DNA of 64,000 nt. Source: Frankia sp. QA3. Its GTDB lineage: Bacteria; Actinomycetota; Actinomycetes; Frankiales; Frankiaceae. The stretch covers positions 5,799,610 to 5,863,609 of the forward strand of contig NZ_CM001489.1 of NCBI RefSeq assembly GCF_000262465.1. The letters are read 5' to 3'. A program made the translations under genes and the position numbers. Below, piece after piece: positions 42,887 through 52,754 of the stretch. The notes beneath the pieces were generated by a model. That model ran no database searches. It worked only from the letters and a program-made list of their open reading frames with translations, and was not told the origin of the DNA. Numbering within the stretch: the stretch's first letter is position 1; each line of letters opens with the position of its first letter.

Positions 42887-45391
42887 TTACTCGCTGGACT
42901 TGGCGAGGTCGACCGGCGGCGCGTCCGGCACCTGGTTCGGCTTGGTCTCGCCGCGGAAGACGAACTTGGCGTCGTCCCCCTCGCCCTCGACGTCGCCGAC
43001 GACGATCTCGCCCGGCTTGAGCGTGCCGTACAGGATCTTCTCGGACAGGACGTCCTCGATCTCCCGCTGGATCGTCCGGCGCAGCGGCCGGGCGCCGAGC
43101 ACCGGGTCGTAGCCCTTCTTCGCCAGCAGCGCCTTGGCGGCCGACGTCAGCTCCAGGGCCATGTCCTTGTTCTTGAGCTGGACGTCCACCCGGGCCAGCA
43201 TGAGATCGACGATCTGGATGATCTCGTTCTCGGACAGCTGGTGGAAGACGATGATGTCGTCGATCCGGTTGAGGAACTCCGGCCGGAAGTGCTGCTTGAG
43301 CTCGTCCTGGACCTTCGCCTTCATCCGCTCGTAGTCCACCTGGCCCTGACCGGTGGCGAAGCCGATGCCGGGGCCCTTGGAGATGTCGCGGGTGCCCAGG
43401 TTCGACGTCATGATCAGGACGGTGTTCTTGAAGTCGACCAGCCGGCCCTGGGAGTCGGTCAGCCGACCGTCCTCCAGGATCTGCAGGAGCGTGTTGAAGA
43501 CGTCGGGATGCGCCTTTTCGACCTCGTCGAACAGGACCACCGAGAACGGCTTGCGCCGCACCCGCTCGGTGAGCTGGCCGCCCTCCTCGTAGCCGACGTA
43601 GCCGGGCGGGGAGCCCACCAGCCGCGAGACGGTGTGCTTCTCCATGTACTCGGACATGTCGAGCTGGATGAGCGCGTCCTCGTCACCGAAGAGGAACTCG
43701 GCGAGCGTCTTGGACAGCTCGGTCTTACCGACACCGGACGGGCCGGCGAAGATGAACGACCCGCCGGGGCGCTTGGGATCCTTCAGCCCGGCGCGGGTGC
43801 GCCGGATCGCCTGGGAGACGGCCTTGATGGCCTGCTGCTGGCCGATGACCCGCCTGTGCAGCTCGTCCTCCATGCGCAGCAGTCGGGCCGTCTCCTCCTC
43901 GGTGAGCTTGAAGACCGGGATGCCCGTCCAGATGGCGAGCACCTCGGCGATCTCCTCGTCGCCCACCTCGGCGACGACGTCCATGTCGCCGGCCTTCCAC
44001 TCCTTCTCCCGCTTCGCCTTCTCCGACAGGAGGGTCTTCTCCTTGTCACGCAGCGAAGCGGCCTTCTCGAAGTCCTGCGCGTCGATCGCGGACTCCTTGT
44101 CCCGGCGGACGCCCGCGATGCGCTCGTCGAACTCGCGCAGGTCCGGCGGCGCGGTCATCCGGCGGATGCGCATCCGCGAACCGGCCTCGTCGATGAGGTC
44201 GATCGCCTTGTCCGGCAGGAAGCGGTCGGAGATGTACCGGTCGGCCAGGGAAGCGGCGGCGACCAGGGCGGCGTCGGTGATCGACACGCGGTGGTGCGCC
44301 TCGTACCGGTCGCGCAGGCCCTTGAGGATCTCGATGGTGTGCGCCACCGACGGCTCCGCGACCTGGATCGGCTGGAAGCGGCGCTCCAGCGCGGCGTCCT
44401 TCTCCAGGTGCTTGCGGTACTCGTCGAGGGTGGTGGCACCGATCGTCTGCAGCTCACCGCGGGCGAGCATCGGCTTGAGGATCGACGCGGCGTCGATCGC
44501 GCCCTCCGCGGCGCCCGCACCGACCAGCGTGTGCAGCTCGTCGATGAACAGGATGATGTCGCCGCGGGTGCGGATCTCCTTGAGGACCTTCTTCAGCCGC
44601 TCCTCGAAGTCACCGCGGTAGCGGGAGCCGGCGACCAGGGCGCCGAGGTCGAGGGTGTAGAGCTGCTTGTCCTTCAGGGTCTCGGGCACCTCGCCCTTGA
44701 CGATCGCCTGCGCCAGGCCCTCGACGACGGCGGTCTTGCCGACCCCGGGCTCGCCGATCAGGACCGGGTTGTTCTTGGTCCGGCGCGACAGCACCTGCAT
44801 GACGCGCTCGATCTCCTTCTCGCGCCCGATGACCGGGTCGAGCTTGGACTCGCGCGCCGCCGCGGTGAGGTTGCGGCCGAACTGGTCGAGCACCAGGGAG
44901 GTGGACGGGGTGCCCTCGGCCGGAGCACCGGAGGTGGCCGTCTCGCCCTTGCCCTGGTAGCCGGAGAGCAGCTGGATGACCTGCTGGCGCACCCGGTTCA
45001 GGTCCGCGCCCAGCTTGACGAGCACCTGGGCGGCGACGCCCTCGCCCTCGCGGATCAGGCCGAGCAGGATGTGCTCGGTCCCGATGTAGTTGTGGCCGAG
45101 CTGCAGGGCCTCCCGAAGCGACAGCTCCAGGACCTTCTTCGCACGCGGGGTGAACGGGATGTGCCCGCTCGGTGCCTGCTGGCCCTGGCCGATGATCTCC
45201 TCGACCTGCGACCGCACACCCTCAAGGGAGATGCCGAGGGACTCGAGGGCCTTGGCGGCGACGCCCTCGCCCTCGTGGATCAGGCCGAGCAGGATGTGCT
45301 CGGTCCCGATGTAGTTGTGGTTGAGCATCCTGGCCTCTTCTTGGGCCAGGACGACGACCCGACGTGCCCGGTCGGTGAATCTCTCGAACAT
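42887..45391 (-). CDS. clpC: ATP-dependent Clp protease ATP-binding subunit ClpC
   Basis: 834 residues. AAA+ unfoldase that feeds substrates to the ClpP protease. The start is ATG 45391 (MFERFTDRARRVVVLAQEEA) with AAGGAG six bases upstream. Two Clp_N repeats (NYIGTEHILLGLIHEGEG and NYIGTEHILLGLIREGEG) are followed by AAA domain 1 with Walker A GEPGVGKT, a UVR-like coiled middle domain (EFDERIAGVRRDKESAIDAQ) and AAA domain 2 with Walker A GPSGVGKTE and a D-GRLTDSQGR segment. The middle domain and length identify ClpC rather than ClpA or ClpB. A ClgR-type box lies 470 bases upstream. In many actinobacteria lsr2 sits directly upstream of clpC; here it does not. Confidence 0.97.
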   Translation of the reverse strand: MFERFTDRARRVVVLAQEEARMLNHNYIGTEHILLGLIHEGEGVAAKALESLGISLEGVRSQVEEIIGQGQQAPSGHIPFTPRAKKVLELSLREALQLGHNYIGTEHILLGLIREGEGVAAQVLVKLGADLNRVRQQVIQLLSGYQGKGETATSGAPAEGTPSTSLVLDQFGRNLTAAARESKLDPVIGREKEIERVMQVLSRRTKNNPVLIGEPGVGKTAVVEGLAQAIVKGEVPETLKDKQLYTLDLGALVAGSRYRGDFEERLKKVLKEIRTRGDIILFIDELHTLVGAGAAEGAIDAASILKPMLARGELQTIGATTLDEYRKHLEKDAALERRFQPIQVAEPSVAHTIEILKGLRDRYEAHHRVSITDAALVAAASLADRYISDRFLPDKAIDLIDEAGSRMRIRRMTAPPDLREFDERIAGVRRDKESAIDAQDFEKAASLRDKEKTLLSEKAKREKEWKAGDMDVVAEVGDEEIAEVLAIWTGIPVFKLTEEETARLLRMEDELHRRVIGQQQAIKAVSQAIRRTRAGLKDPKRPGGSFIFAGPSGVGKTELSKTLAEFLFGDEDALIQLDMSEYMEKHTVSRLVGSPPGYVGYEEGGQLTERVRRKPFSVVLFDEVEKAHPDVFNTLLQILEDGRLTDSQGRLVDFKNTVLIMTSNLGTRDISKGPGIGFATGQGQVDYERMKAKVQDELKQHFRPEFLNRIDDIIVFHQLSENEIIQIVDLMLARVDVQLKNKDMALELTSAAKALLAKKGYDPVLGARPLRRTIQREIEDVLSEKILYGTLKPGEIVVGDVEGEGDDAKFVFRGETKPNQVPDAPPVDLAKSSE

Positions 45392-45892
45392 GTGCGCTCC
45401 TTCGAGCTGCGACCGACCACACGACAGCCGGTATCCGCATGCTAGCTCCGCCGAGGCATGTCCTCACGCATCGAACAGAAACCTACCCGCCGGCTCCGTC
45501 CTCTTCGTCGAGGACGGAGGACCGACTCAACTGCCGGCCCGACCAGCGGAGACGCCTAAGGCAACCGTGGCCGACCAGCCATGATTCCGTCACGTCGTTC
45601 CGCCAAGAGCAGAACGACTCGAGCCCTGCGGCGCCGTCGCCGCCCGCCCGCTCGGGGCGGCGTGGGCCGGCCGCGAGGCGGTCTCCCGCCCCGGCAAGCC
45701 CTCGCTTGTCACTACCGACGGTAGTCGATGGCAGGTCGCGTTCTGTTGTGATTGGCGCCACATGCACATCGCTTTGTGATTTTGATGTTACCGTGTGACG
45801 CCGAAGCTTTAAGATCAGACCTATTGTCAGACTCGGCGTCTTCGTATAACCACTTTACGTGCGCCAACGGCGAACCGCGTGCCGGGTGCGGG
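45392..45892. other. clpC upstream region
   Basis: 500 bases with no gene. TCCGTCCTC-TTCGTC-GAGGACGGA at 45495-45518 is a perfect 9-bp hairpin in the probable leader. The stretch 45740-45860 is AT-richer and promoter-like, ending at the ClgR-type box. Confidence 0.55.
45862..45875 (-). promoter_or_regulatory. ClgR-type operator
   Basis: On the minus strand GTTCGC-CGTTG-GCG matches the Streptomyces ClgR box GTTCGC-N5-GCG as I remember it. TATACG follows 16 bases later as a possible -10. ClgR activates clp and lon genes in actinobacteria, so this would be the stress promoter of clpC with a long leader. Confidence 0.5.
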
Positions 45893-46834
45893 TCACACCG
45901 CAAGCCCTCCATGACCCTGCGTGTCTATCCAGGCGCGCATGCGCCGCTCTCGTTCGGTGTCGTCGGTGAAGGGACAGGTCGTGCAGTACTCGTCGCCGAG
46001 GCGATGCGCGAGGCAGCAGGATCCGCAGCGCATCCCGATGTAGGGCCGGCCGCGATGGACGAACTCGTGCCAGCGCGGACGGGCGCGCATGGTCGGGGCC
46101 GCCCGTTCGAAGAAGGCGTCCGCCTCGTCCCGCCCCGCCTCGGGGTCACCGGTGGCTCGCTCGGTCAGCAGGAAGGCCCGTGCGCACTGGGCGGCCACCG
46201 CTCCCCAGAGGGCCGGATAGCCGAGTCGGACCCGTGCCCGCAGCTCCCGGACGAAAGGACTCAGATGGGCGAGCACTTCATCGACGAGGACCCCCCGTAG
46301 CGCGGCGAGATCGCCAACCACCCGATCCGGCCCGTCGCCGGGCGGGCGGGCGTGCTCGTCACCGCCCTCGGCCGGGAGAGCGTCGGCCAGGACCGTCCCG
46401 ACGGGTCGGTGCAGCGCCGTCCGGTCGAACCAGCCGCTGTCGAGCACCCGCAGCGACATCCGCGCCGGGGTCAGGTCCGGCACTCGACGCAGCAGCACGT
46501 AGGAGGCGACGGCCGGGGCGACGACGGCGGCGGAGTACCAGTTGGCCAGGTAGCTGGCGGCGACCTCGGGGCTGGCGCCGGGATGGGCCCGCGCGACCCG
46601 GGCCAGCGACCGTGCCACTCCGTGCGGCCCGGTCAGGAAGGCGCAGTCCGCCCAGCCTGGGCCGGCCGGCACGCCGTAACACAGGCTGCGGGGCTCCAGG
46701 ACGTCGGCGAGGTTGCGGGGGATGATCCCCTGGGCGGCGGTCCCGCTCGGTTCCCGCGAGGAGCGGGGTGCCGAGGATCCGCCGTCGGCGGCCGGCTTCC
46801 GCGGCGTTGCGGGAGTCGGCAGTGGCGCGAGCAT
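45893..46834 (-). CDS. FhuF-like ferric-siderophore reductase with 2Fe-2S C-terminus
   Basis: 313 residues from ATG 46834; the frame continues upstream to 47305 but passes through the regulatory site and looks non-coding. The C-terminus carries GMRCGSCCLAHRLGDEYCTTC, the Cys-Cys-x10-Cys-x2-Cys cluster ligand pattern of FhuF-like proteins, which release iron from siderophores by reduction in the cytosol. The rest (SYLANWYSAAVVAPAVASYV, SLRVLDSGWFDRTALH, RVRLGYPALWGAVAAQCARA) matches the helical N-terminal part of the family. An IdeR/DmdR-type iron box lies five bases before the start codon, so expression should rise under iron limitation. No siderophore genes are adjacent. Confidence 0.85.
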   Translation of the reverse strand: MLAPLPTPATPRKPAADGGSSAPRSSREPSGTAAQGIIPRNLADVLEPRSLCYGVPAGPGWADCAFLTGPHGVARSLARVARAHPGASPEVAASYLANWYSAAVVAPAVASYVLLRRVPDLTPARMSLRVLDSGWFDRTALHRPVGTVLADALPAEGGDEHARPPGDGPDRVVGDLAALRGVLVDEVLAHLSPFVRELRARVRLGYPALWGAVAAQCARAFLLTERATGDPEAGRDEADAFFERAAPTMRARPRWHEFVHRGRPYIGMRCGSCCLAHRLGDEYCTTCPFTDDTERERRMRAWIDTQGHGGLAV

Positions 46835-46838
46835 GAAC

Positions 46839-46857
46839 TTAGGTAAGGCTAACTTCA
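46839..46857 (-). promoter_or_regulatory. IdeR/DmdR (DtxR-family) iron box
   Basis: TTAGGTAAGGCTAACTTCA matches 16 of 19 positions of the consensus TTAGGTTAGGCTAACCTAA. It ends five bases from the ATG of the FhuF-like gene, so it must cover the transcription start; the transcript is likely leaderless or nearly so. Iron-loaded repressor bound here would block initiation. Confidence 0.85.
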
Positions 46858-47481
46858 GGCTCGCTGTCAAATGGGTGTGGCCACGTCGACATGCATACCC
46901 GGCATGAGCCGTTCGATGACCTATGTCCGTTTCTGCCCTTGGTGACGCCGTGCCGCCGCCCCCGCCCGCGGGACGCGGTGAGACCGGACTCATCGCCCGG
47001 CGGCCCGCGCAAGAAGTAGCCGCACGCCCGCGCTCGACTGCGCACCGTGCTTGATTCTCCCCGTCATCTTCGCGTCGCGCACCCGCAGTCCGCCTCAGAG
47101 TGCCTAACCGCAGGTCGCGCGGGCGGGGCAGGAGACGAGGCGGGGACCGGCGGCCCGCGAACGGGCGGCCGAGGCCGGCCGGGCGGCGCAGCGGCGCGGC
47201 CGGGATCGACGGGAGTGCCCGCGCGACGCAGGCCGGGGTGGGCCGCCGCCGCTCGTGCCAGAAGGTCGTCGATCGACTACTGTACTCGCGCCGACTTGAC
47301 GCCATGTGTCTTTTATAGAACTTTTCGCAGCCACCGGCGGTCCGTGTGCGTACCTGGGCGGGGATCGCGCATCCAGTGCCGGTACGGTGCGTCTACCCGG
47401 GTCAGGGATCTTCTGTTGACGGCCCGGCTGTCACGGCGCTACGCAAGTCTGTTCCATTCGACGACGAATAGGCCAGGGTTG
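46858..47481. other. Intergenic region before hicA
   Basis: 624 bases upstream of both the FhuF-like gene and hicA. A long open frame leads into hicA in phase, but it is Arg/Gly-rich and without a start signal. The stretch 47270-47330 is AT-richer and may hold the hicA promoter. No other signal was seen. Confidence 0.5.
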
Positions 47482-47721
47482 ATGGGGCTGAAAGATCTTC
47501 CCGTCGCGGTCGGAGACCGGCATGTGGCCGCGTTCCAACGGGCGGGTTGGGAGGTGGCCCGCCGCAGCGGCAGCCACGTCGTGCTCCGCCGGGCCGGGGT
47601 GCAGGCGAATCTCTCGGTGCCCTGCACTGGACAGGAGGTCAAGCGGCCGCTGCTGGCCAAGCTCATCGAACGAGCTGGCCTCACCCCGGAGGAGTACTGC
47701 GACTACTTCCGGCGGCGCTGA
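47482..47721 (+). CDS. hicA: HicA family mRNA interferase toxin
   Basis: 79 residues from ATG 47482. HicA toxins fold like a double-stranded RNA-binding domain and cut mRNA with a single catalytic histidine. The family lines are VAAFQRAGWEVARRSGSHVVL (G-S-H with the catalytic His), LSVPCTGQEVKRPLLAKLIE and RAGLTPEEYCDYF. Length and layout are typical. Usually hicA precedes hicB on the same strand, but here hicB lies 28 bases downstream on the opposite strand. A weak AGGG is the only ribosome binding site. Acquired or rearranged module inferred. Confidence 0.9.
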   Translation: MGLKDLPVAVGDRHVAAFQRAGWEVARRSGSHVVLRRAGVQANLSVPCTGQEVKRPLLAKLIERAGLTPEEYCDYFRRR

Positions 47722-47749
47722 CGATCCGCTGCCGTAGAGCCCGCGGAGT

Positions 47750-48016
47750 TCAGGCCGCCACCCGGACCGGGACGGACAGCTCCGTCGGCAGTCGGTCGGC
47801 GTCCGGCTGCTCATGCCGGCCGACGCTGAGGTGCTGGCCGCTCTGGACCTCAAGGACGAGGATCATCGCGTCCAGGATGTTGTCCACCGTCTCGTCGAGG
47901 CTGTCGCCCTGGGACACGCATCCTGGGAGCTCGAGAACCTCCGCGATGTAGCCGCCGTCGATCTCCGCCGGTTCGATACGTATCGTATAGACCTGGTCTG
48001 CACTACGTATCGTCAT
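47750..48016 (-). CDS. hicB: HicB family antitoxin
   Basis: 88 residues from ATG 48016 (MTIRSADQVYTIRIEPAE); the longer frame to 48133 has no support. The partial RNase H fold of HicB is clear: YTIRIEPAEIDGGYIAEVLE, LPGCVSQGDSLDETVDNILD and AMILVLEVQ. The usual C-terminal DNA-binding domain (helix-turn-helix or ribbon-helix-helix) is missing; the tail VGRHEQPDADRLPTELSVPV shows neither clearly, so autorepression may be absent or weak. The sequence ACGATACGTA occurs twice in the first 50 coding bases. It should bind and block HicA. The convergent orientation relative to hicA is unusual. Confidence 0.85.
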   Translation of the reverse strand: MTIRSADQVYTIRIEPAEIDGGYIAEVLELPGCVSQGDSLDETVDNILDAMILVLEVQSGQHLSVGRHEQPDADRLPTELSVPVRVAA

Positions 48017-48191
48017 GATTGTCTGCTTCCAAGCGCCCGCGGTCTGCGTCAAGAAGAGCCTAGCGTTCACGGGAGCCATCCGCCTTGGGTACCAGGCTGA
48101 AGACCACCTCCGCTTCAGTACCGATCGTGCCATCGAACGCCGCGATCGCCGCCGGTCGCCGCCGGTCGCCGCCGGTCGGTGGTCGACGGCG

Positions 48192-49106
48192 TCAGCGGCG
48201 GTCGGTGGCGAGGTAGCGGTCGACCGCGGTGGCGATGGCCTGCTGGCCGCGGGCTGTCGGGTGCGCGCTGAGGTCGCGGGCCGGCGGGAACAGCCCGATC
48301 GGGGCCACCCAGGAGTCCTTGGTGCAGATCTCGTGGCCGCGTAGCGCCCGGTCGGTCGCGACGTACTCCACGTCCGCGTCGGCCGCCGCTCGCCGGATCA
48401 CCCGGTTCAGCTGGCTGTTCAGGTTCGTGAGCTGGCGCCGTTCGGTATTGCTCAGCCATTTACAGGTGTTCTTGCGCTGGCTGCTCGGGAAGATGTCGGG
48501 ATATCCGACGACGACGATCCTGGAGTGCGGCGCCGCCGCCTTCACCGCCGCATAGTTCGCGCTCAGGATGTCCGGGAGTTCCTTGGTGATGAGATCCCGT
48601 TCGCGCTTGTCCTTGCCGTCCCAGAAACATTTCCAGGCGAAGCAGCTCAGGATTACGTTGCTGAAACCGGCGTCGTTGCCGCCGATGGTGATGGTGACGA
48701 CATCCGGGGCGGCGCGCAGCCGCCGCAACTGGGTCAGCTGTGGTTTCTCGCCCTTGAACGACTCGTTCAGGGCGTCGGTGGTCGCCCCGGAGCACGCGGC
48801 GAACAGGGCGACGGTGGTCGACGGTTCCATGGTGGCGAGCTGCCTCGGCCACGCCTGGTTGCTACGCCGACAGCGGGGCGTGAGCGTGTCGAAGGGCGGA
48901 TTGCCCTCACCCGAGGAGTAGGAGTCGCCCAGCACCGCCAGGGTGCGGTGCCGCGGCGCCGCGGACGCCGGTGCATTCCACCCGGACGACACCGTCACGG
49001 CGGTATACAGGAATACCGTCGACAGCACGAATAGGAAGGGTCGGATGAGGCACTCGGACCGGCCGGGCCGGCGACCCGCCCATGCCCCCGAGCATCGGTC
49101 CCGCAT
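48192..49106 (-). CDS. Secreted SGNH/GDSL hydrolase
   Basis: 304 residues from ATG 49106; a GTG 12 codons earlier is possible. A signal peptide is visible: basic residues, LIRPFLFVLSTVFLYTAVTV, then NAPASA before APRHR. SGNH block I is LAVLGDSYSSGEGNPP (catalytic Ser), block III TITIGGNDAGFSNV (oxyanion Asn) and block V ARDLSAHPTARGQQAI (Asp and His). Cysteines near RCRRS, FAACSGA, LSCFAWKCF and EICTK fit the three disulfides of the Streptomyces secreted lipase type (SCO7513-like, from memory). It should cleave lipid or carbohydrate esters outside the cell. It does not belong to the CoA/NAD operon, which begins 126 bases away on the same strand. Confidence 0.88.
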   Translation of the reverse strand: MRDRCSGAWAGRRPGRSECLIRPFLFVLSTVFLYTAVTVSSGWNAPASAAPRHRTLAVLGDSYSSGEGNPPFDTLTPRCRRSNQAWPRQLATMEPSTTVALFAACSGATTDALNESFKGEKPQLTQLRRLRAAPDVVTITIGGNDAGFSNVILSCFAWKCFWDGKDKRERDLITKELPDILSANYAAVKAAAPHSRIVVVGYPDIFPSSQRKNTCKWLSNTERRQLTNLNSQLNRVIRRAAADADVEYVATDRALRGHEICTKDSWVAPIGLFPPARDLSAHPTARGQQAIATAVDRYLATDRR

Positions 49107-49231
49107 AGCCTGGAATCGTAACCGGCGGAACCGGCCGCGCACCCCGGATCCGGAGAGATGTCGGTTGCCCGACCATCGACCGGCGGGGAATTCGCCCGCC
49201 GGTAGCCGGACGAATCACGCCGGGGCCGGAA

Positions 49232-49983
<752 letters not shown>

Positions 49984-49984
<1 letters not shown>

Positions 49985-51057
49985 CAGGACTCCTCCACGG
50001 TCGGACCCGCCGGGGGCGGGCCCGCGCAGTCCGGTCCCGACTGGCGGCCGGGATCAAGGTCGAGGCCGAGATCGAGAGCGGGCGCCGAGTGGGTCAGGGC
50101 GCCGACCGCAAGATAGTCCACCCCGGTGGCCGCGACGTCCGCGGCCACCCGCAGGGTCAGCCCGCCGCTGGCCTCCAGCCGCACCCCCGCCGGCCTGGCG
50201 ATGGCCACCGAGGCCCGCAGGTCCTGCGGGGTCATGTTGTCGCAGAGGATGAGGTCCGCCCCCGCGCCGACGGCCTCGGCGACCTGGTCGACGGTGTCGC
50301 ACTCGACCTCGACGGGCAGCCCCGGGAACCGGGCCCGCACCGCCGCGAAGGCCGCCGCCACCCCGCCCGCGGCGACCACGTGGTTGTCCTTGATCAGGGC
50401 CGCGTCGGTCAGCGACATCCGGTGGTTGCGACCGCCGCCGCAGCGCACGGCGTACTTCTCCAGAGCGCGCAGTCCGGGCAGCGTCTTGCGGGTGTCGCGG
50501 ATCGCCGCGCCGGTCCCGGCGACGGCGTCGACCCAGGCGCGGGTCAGCGTGGCGATCCCGGACAGGTGGCACAGCAGGTTCAGCGCGGTGCGCTCGGCGG
50601 TGAGCAGGCCGCGGACCGGGCCGTTGACCCGGGCCACCGTCGTGCCGGGGGAGACGGCGTCGCCGTCGCGGGCGGTCAGGGTGACGGTCACGGACCGGCC
50701 GAGCAGGCTCTCGAACACCGCCGCGGCCACCGGCAGCCCGGCGACCGTCCCGGCCGCGCGGCTGACCAGGGCGCCGTGCCCGACCAGCGCGGCGTCGACG
50801 GTCGCCTCCGAGGTGGCGTCGACCGCGCCGATCCGGCCGGCCGGTGCGTCCGCCTCCAGGCTCGGCAGGTCCTCGGCGAGAGCCCTGCCGATCACCGTGA
50901 CGACGCCGTCGGGGTCCAGGCCGGCCGTGGCCAGCGCGCTGCGGGTGGCGGGGGACAGCCGACCGCTGTGCACCTCCACCCAGTGGCCGTCCGCGTCGGC
51001 CTCGGCGGTTGCGCCTGCTCCGCCGGCCGCGGCCTGGGGGGTGAACGGACCGCTCAC
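49984..51057 (-). CDS. nadC: Nicotinate-nucleotide pyrophosphorylase (carboxylating)
   Basis: 357 residues. Converts quinolinate and PRPP to nicotinate mononucleotide, CO2 and pyrophosphate. Motifs: NLLCHLSGIATLTRAWVDAV, IRDTRKTLPGLRALEKYAV then GGGRNHRMSL (quinolinate and PRPP binding), LIKDNH, VEVECDTVDQV and RLEASGGLTL. The first 45 residues are Ala/Gly-rich and extra. GTG 51057 overlaps the nadB stop as GTGA; the stop overlaps coaX. There is no nadA in the window; in most actinobacteria it lies immediately upstream of nadB, but here panD takes that place. Confidence 0.95.
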
Positions 51058-52754
51058 GGCGCCGGCCGCATGGGTTCGACGTTGATGATCAGTTCCCCCT
51101 CGGGGTCGAGCCGGGTCAGGATCCGGCCGAGCCAGTGCGCGTCGTCGCGCTCGCCGAAGTCCTCCCGCCAGTGCGAGCCCCGGGTCTCCGTGCGGGTCGC
51201 CGCGGCGGCGACGAGGGCGGTCGCGACGGTGCGCAGGTTGGTCATCTCCCAGGCCGGCGGGCCGGCGGTGACCGTCGCGCCGCTGACCCGCAGGTCCCCG
51301 AGGCCGGCCAGGACCTTCGCCGTCGCCCGCAGGCTGTCGGCGCTGCGCAGCACCCCGGCGCCGTCGGTCATCGCCCGGGTCAGCTCGGCGCGTTCGGCCG
51401 GATCGGTCAGCCCGCTGCCCCGGCCGACGACCGGGGCGGCCGGCACGGCGTCCCCCCGCCGGCCCGCGTGCTCGGTGCCCGCGATGTCCTGGGCGATGCG
51501 GGCCGCGAAGACCAGACCCTCCAACAGGCTGTTCGACGCGAGCCGGTTGGCGCCGTGCACCCCGGTGCAGGCCACCTCCCCGCAGGCGTACAGGCCGGGG
51601 ACGGTGGTGCGGCCCCACAGGTCGGTGCGCACCCCGCCGGAGGCGTAGTGGGCGGCCGGCGCGACCGGGATCGGCATGGTCACCGGGTCGACGCCGACCG
51701 AGCGGCAGCGGGCGGTGATCGACGGGAAACGCCGCTCGATCGTCTGCGCCCCGAGCCCCCGGGCGTCGAGGTACAGGTGCTCGACCCCGTGGGCGGCCAT
51801 CACCCGCGACATCTGCTTGGCGACGACGTCGCGGGGGGCGAGATCGGCCAGCGGATGGGCACCGGCCATCACCCGCTCGCCGGCGGCGTCGACGAGGACG
51901 GCACCCTCGCCGCGCATCGCCTCGCTGACCAGCGGCTGCTGGCCGCCGGGTTGGGCGCCCACCTGGGCCGAGGCCGCCGGTGGCAGCCACAGCGCGGTCG
52001 GGTGGAACTGGACGAACTCCAGGTCGGCGACGACGGCGCCGGCCCGCAGGGCCAGCGCCACGCCATCCCCGGTGGAGACGCCCGGATTGGTGGTCGAGGC
52101 GAAGATCTGTCCCATCCCGCCGGTCGCGAGCACGACCGCGGGCGCGGTGACCGCCCCGACGCCGTCCTGGCTGCCCTCGCCGAGCACGTGCAGGGTCGCG
52201 CCGGCCGTCCGGCCGTCGGCATCCCGCAGCAGGTCCAGGACGAGGGCGTTCTCGATCACCTCGACCTCGGGATCGGCCCGCACCGCGGCGATCAGGGCCC
52301 GCTCGACCTCCAGCCCGGTGGCGTCGCCGCCGGCATGGACGATCCGGTTGCGCAGGTGGCCGCCCTCGCGGGTGAGGGCGAACGAGCCGTCGTCGGCCCG
52401 GTCGAAGCGCGCGCCGAGCTCGGCGAGTTCCCGAACCCTGGCCGGTCCCTCGTCGACCAGCACCCCGGCGGCGTCCGGGTCGCACAGGCCGACGCCGGCG
52501 ACGAGGGTGTCGGCGAGATGGTCGGCGGGGGAGTCCTCGGCGGCGAGCGCCGCGGCGATCCCGCCCTGCGCCCACCGGGTGGAGCCGGCGTCGAGATGCG
52601 CCTTCGTCACCAGCAGGACCCGGGCCGCGGGCAGCTCCCGGCGCAGGTGCAGGACCGCCGTGAGACCGGCGATTCCCGAGCCGATGACGACGATGTCCGC
52701 GGCGCGGGTCCACCCTGGACGCGGTGCGCCGAGCCGGCATGGCAGCATGATCAC
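51054..52754 (-). CDS. nadB: L-aspartate oxidase
   Basis: 566 residues. FAD-dependent oxidation of aspartate to iminoaspartate, the first step of de novo NAD synthesis. Motifs: DIVVIGSGIAGLTAVLHLR (FAD dinucleotide site), STRWAQGGIAAAL, REGGHLRNRIVHAGGDATG, EFVQFHPTALWLPP, HYASGGVRTDLWGRT and CTGVHGANRLASNSLLEGLV. The C-terminal helical domain ends with a DFGERDDAHWLGRI segment. GTG 52754 overlaps the panD stop as GTGA. The coupled panD-nadB junction joins two aspartate-consuming enzymes in one transcript. Confidence 0.95.
   Translation of the reverse strand: MIMLPCRLGAPRPGWTRAADIVVIGSGIAGLTAVLHLRRELPAARVLLVTKAHLDAGSTRWAQGGIAAALAAEDSPADHLADTLVAGVGLCDPDAAGVLVDEGPARVRELAELGARFDRADDGSFALTREGGHLRNRIVHAGGDATGLEVERALIAAVRADPEVEVIENALVLDLLRDADGRTAGATLHVLGEGSQDGVGAVTAPAVVLATGGMGQIFASTTNPGVSTGDGVALALRAGAVVADLEFVQFHPTALWLPPAASAQVGAQPGGQQPLVSEAMRGEGAVLVDAAGERVMAGAHPLADLAPRDVVAKQMSRVMAAHGVEHLYLDARGLGAQTIERRFPSITARCRSVGVDPVTMPIPVAPAAHYASGGVRTDLWGRTTVPGLYACGEVACTGVHGANRLASNSLLEGLVFAARIAQDIAGTEHAGRRGDAVPAAPVVGRGSGLTDPAERAELTRAMTDGAGVLRSADSLRATAKVLAGLGDLRVSGATVTAGPPAWEMTNLRTVATALVAAAATRTETRGSHWREDFGERDDAHWLGRILTRLDPEGELIINVEPMRPAP

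Noticed and set aside
42815..45445. An 876-codon open frame opposite clpC
   Set aside because: A shadow of clpC codon bias; Leu/Asp/Arg-rich with no motif and no ribosome binding site.
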